Part shown: piece after piece, positions 4,925-5,285 of the stretch
How the letters are laid out: every line of letters starts with the position of its first letter
Numbering within the stretch: position 1 is the first letter of the stretch
Source of the DNA: an uncultured Alphaproteobacteria bacterium
GTDB taxonomy: Bacteria > Pseudomonadota > Alphaproteobacteria > Caulobacterales > Caulobacteraceae
Assembly (NCBI GenBank): GCA_903928755.1
Contig: CAIYSH010000135.1
Coordinates: 1-5,285, forward strand
DNA: 5,285 nucleotides
Reading direction: 5' to 3'
The notes under the pieces: generated by a model
Told to the model about the DNA's origin: nothing
The model's input: only the letters and a program-made list of their open reading frames with translations
Databases searched by the model: none
Translations under genes and position numbers: made by a program

Positions 4925-5285
4925 ATGCTTCGGCAGTATGAGCTGATCGACAAGGTCCGGTCCTATGACCCGACTGCCGATGAAGCCATACTCAATCGCG
5001 CCTATGTCTATGCCATGCGGATGCACGGGGCGCAGAAGCGGGCCTCGGGCGATCCCTATTTCGCCCATCCCATCGAAGTGGCAGGCATTCTCACCGACTA
5101 CCGGCTTGATACGGCCACCATCGTCACGGCCCTGCTTCACGATGTGATCGAAGACACGCCTGTCACCCCTGCAGATATCTCCCAGCTGTTTGGTGCCGAG
5201 ATCGCCGAGCTGGTCGAGGGCGTCACCAAGCTGACCAAGCTTGAGCTCAACAGCGAGCACACCAAGCAGGCCGAGAACCTGCGGA
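4925..5285 (+). CDS. spoT: Bifunctional (p)ppGpp synthetase/hydrolase, N-terminal part (RSH)
   Basis: This is the first 120 codons of a RelA/SpoT homolog, cut by the window end; full proteins are about 700-740 residues. The enzyme makes and degrades (p)ppGpp in the stringent response. The visible part is most of the HD hydrolase domain: QKRASGDPYFAHPIEVAGIL (37-56) with R39 and H48, then ALLHDVIEDT (69-78) with H72, D73, E76 and D77, matching the metal-binding and catalytic HDxxED pattern of active hydrolases. Next come LVEGVTKLTKLEL (97-109) and KQAENLR (114-120). Hydrolase is therefore predicted active; synthetase, TGS and ACT domains lie outside the window. Alphaproteobacterial relatives start like MLRQYELID, so I chose ATG 4925, although its ribosome site is weak. 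The frame stays open back to 4754, with GTG at 4844 and CTG at 4805 as alternatives. Confidence 0.93.
   Translation, partial: MLRQYELIDKVRSYDPTADEAILNRAYVYAMRMHGAQKRASGDPYFAHPIEVAGILTDYRLDTATIVTALLHDVIEDTPVTPADISQLFGAEIAELVEGVTKLTKLELNSEHTKQAENLR

Noticed and set aside
4107..5260. Large minus-strand frames opposite the HAD gene, rpoZ and rsh
   Set aside because: All three plus-strand genes are firmly identified, and the minus-strand translations carry no family motif I recognise.
1..5285. A novel defence, mobile or secretion system
   Set aside because: Nearly all the DNA is accounted for by recognised housekeeping or enzyme families; no direct repeats, transposase, integrase, toxin-antitoxin pair or large unknown gene is visible.

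Overview
The window comes from a GC-rich alphaproteobacterium, most likely of the Caulobacterales (Caulobacter, Phenylobacterium, Brevundimonas or relatives). The evidence is the alphaproteobacterial form of omega (MARVTVEDC start, long acidic tail), the RSH enzyme starting MLRQYELID, the dense packing with overlapping genes, and the gene order dapA - smpB - ... - uracil-DNA glycosylase - NYN protein - folK - rpoZ - rsh. From memory, this order resembles a conserved alphaproteobacterial housekeeping block. I see no sign of mobile DNA, CRISPR, phage, tRNA or rRNA.

Layout. Positions 1-1325 (+) hold the 3' end of dapA, then smpB (13 nt later), then a GNAT acetyltransferase whose TTG start overlaps the smpB stop by 4 nt (TTGA); this looks like one transcript. 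Positions 1322-3084 (-) hold a second unit. Read from right to left it is a NYN-domain putative nuclease, a family 5-like uracil-DNA glycosylase overlapping it by 26 nt, and a second GNAT acetyltransferase 7 nt further on. The two units converge so tightly that their stop codons share the palindrome CTAG. Positions 3119-5285 (+) hold folK (divergent from the NYN gene across 34 nt), a HAD-family phosphatase with no ATG or GTG start, rpoZ behind a recognisable promoter, and the first part of the bifunctional (p)ppGpp synthetase/hydrolase gene (rsh/spoT), cut by the window end.

How the genes fit together. dapA (lysine and cell-wall precursor synthesis), smpB (ribosome rescue), folK (folate synthesis), rpoZ (RNA polymerase omega) and rsh (stringent response) are core growth genes. 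The rpoZ-rsh pair is functionally meaningful: in proteobacteria omega helps form a ppGpp-binding site on RNA polymerase, and RSH makes and degrades ppGpp. The NYN-UDG pair combines a predicted metal-dependent nuclease with a DNA-repair glycosylase, but a shared job is only inferred.

I found no convincing undescribed system. The points most worth checking concern gene boundaries and regulation: the rsh start (a strong ribosome site before a CTG), the non-ATG start of the HAD gene, the shared CTAG stops, and the close divergent NYN/folK starts. No gene-free stretch exceeds about 116 nt.
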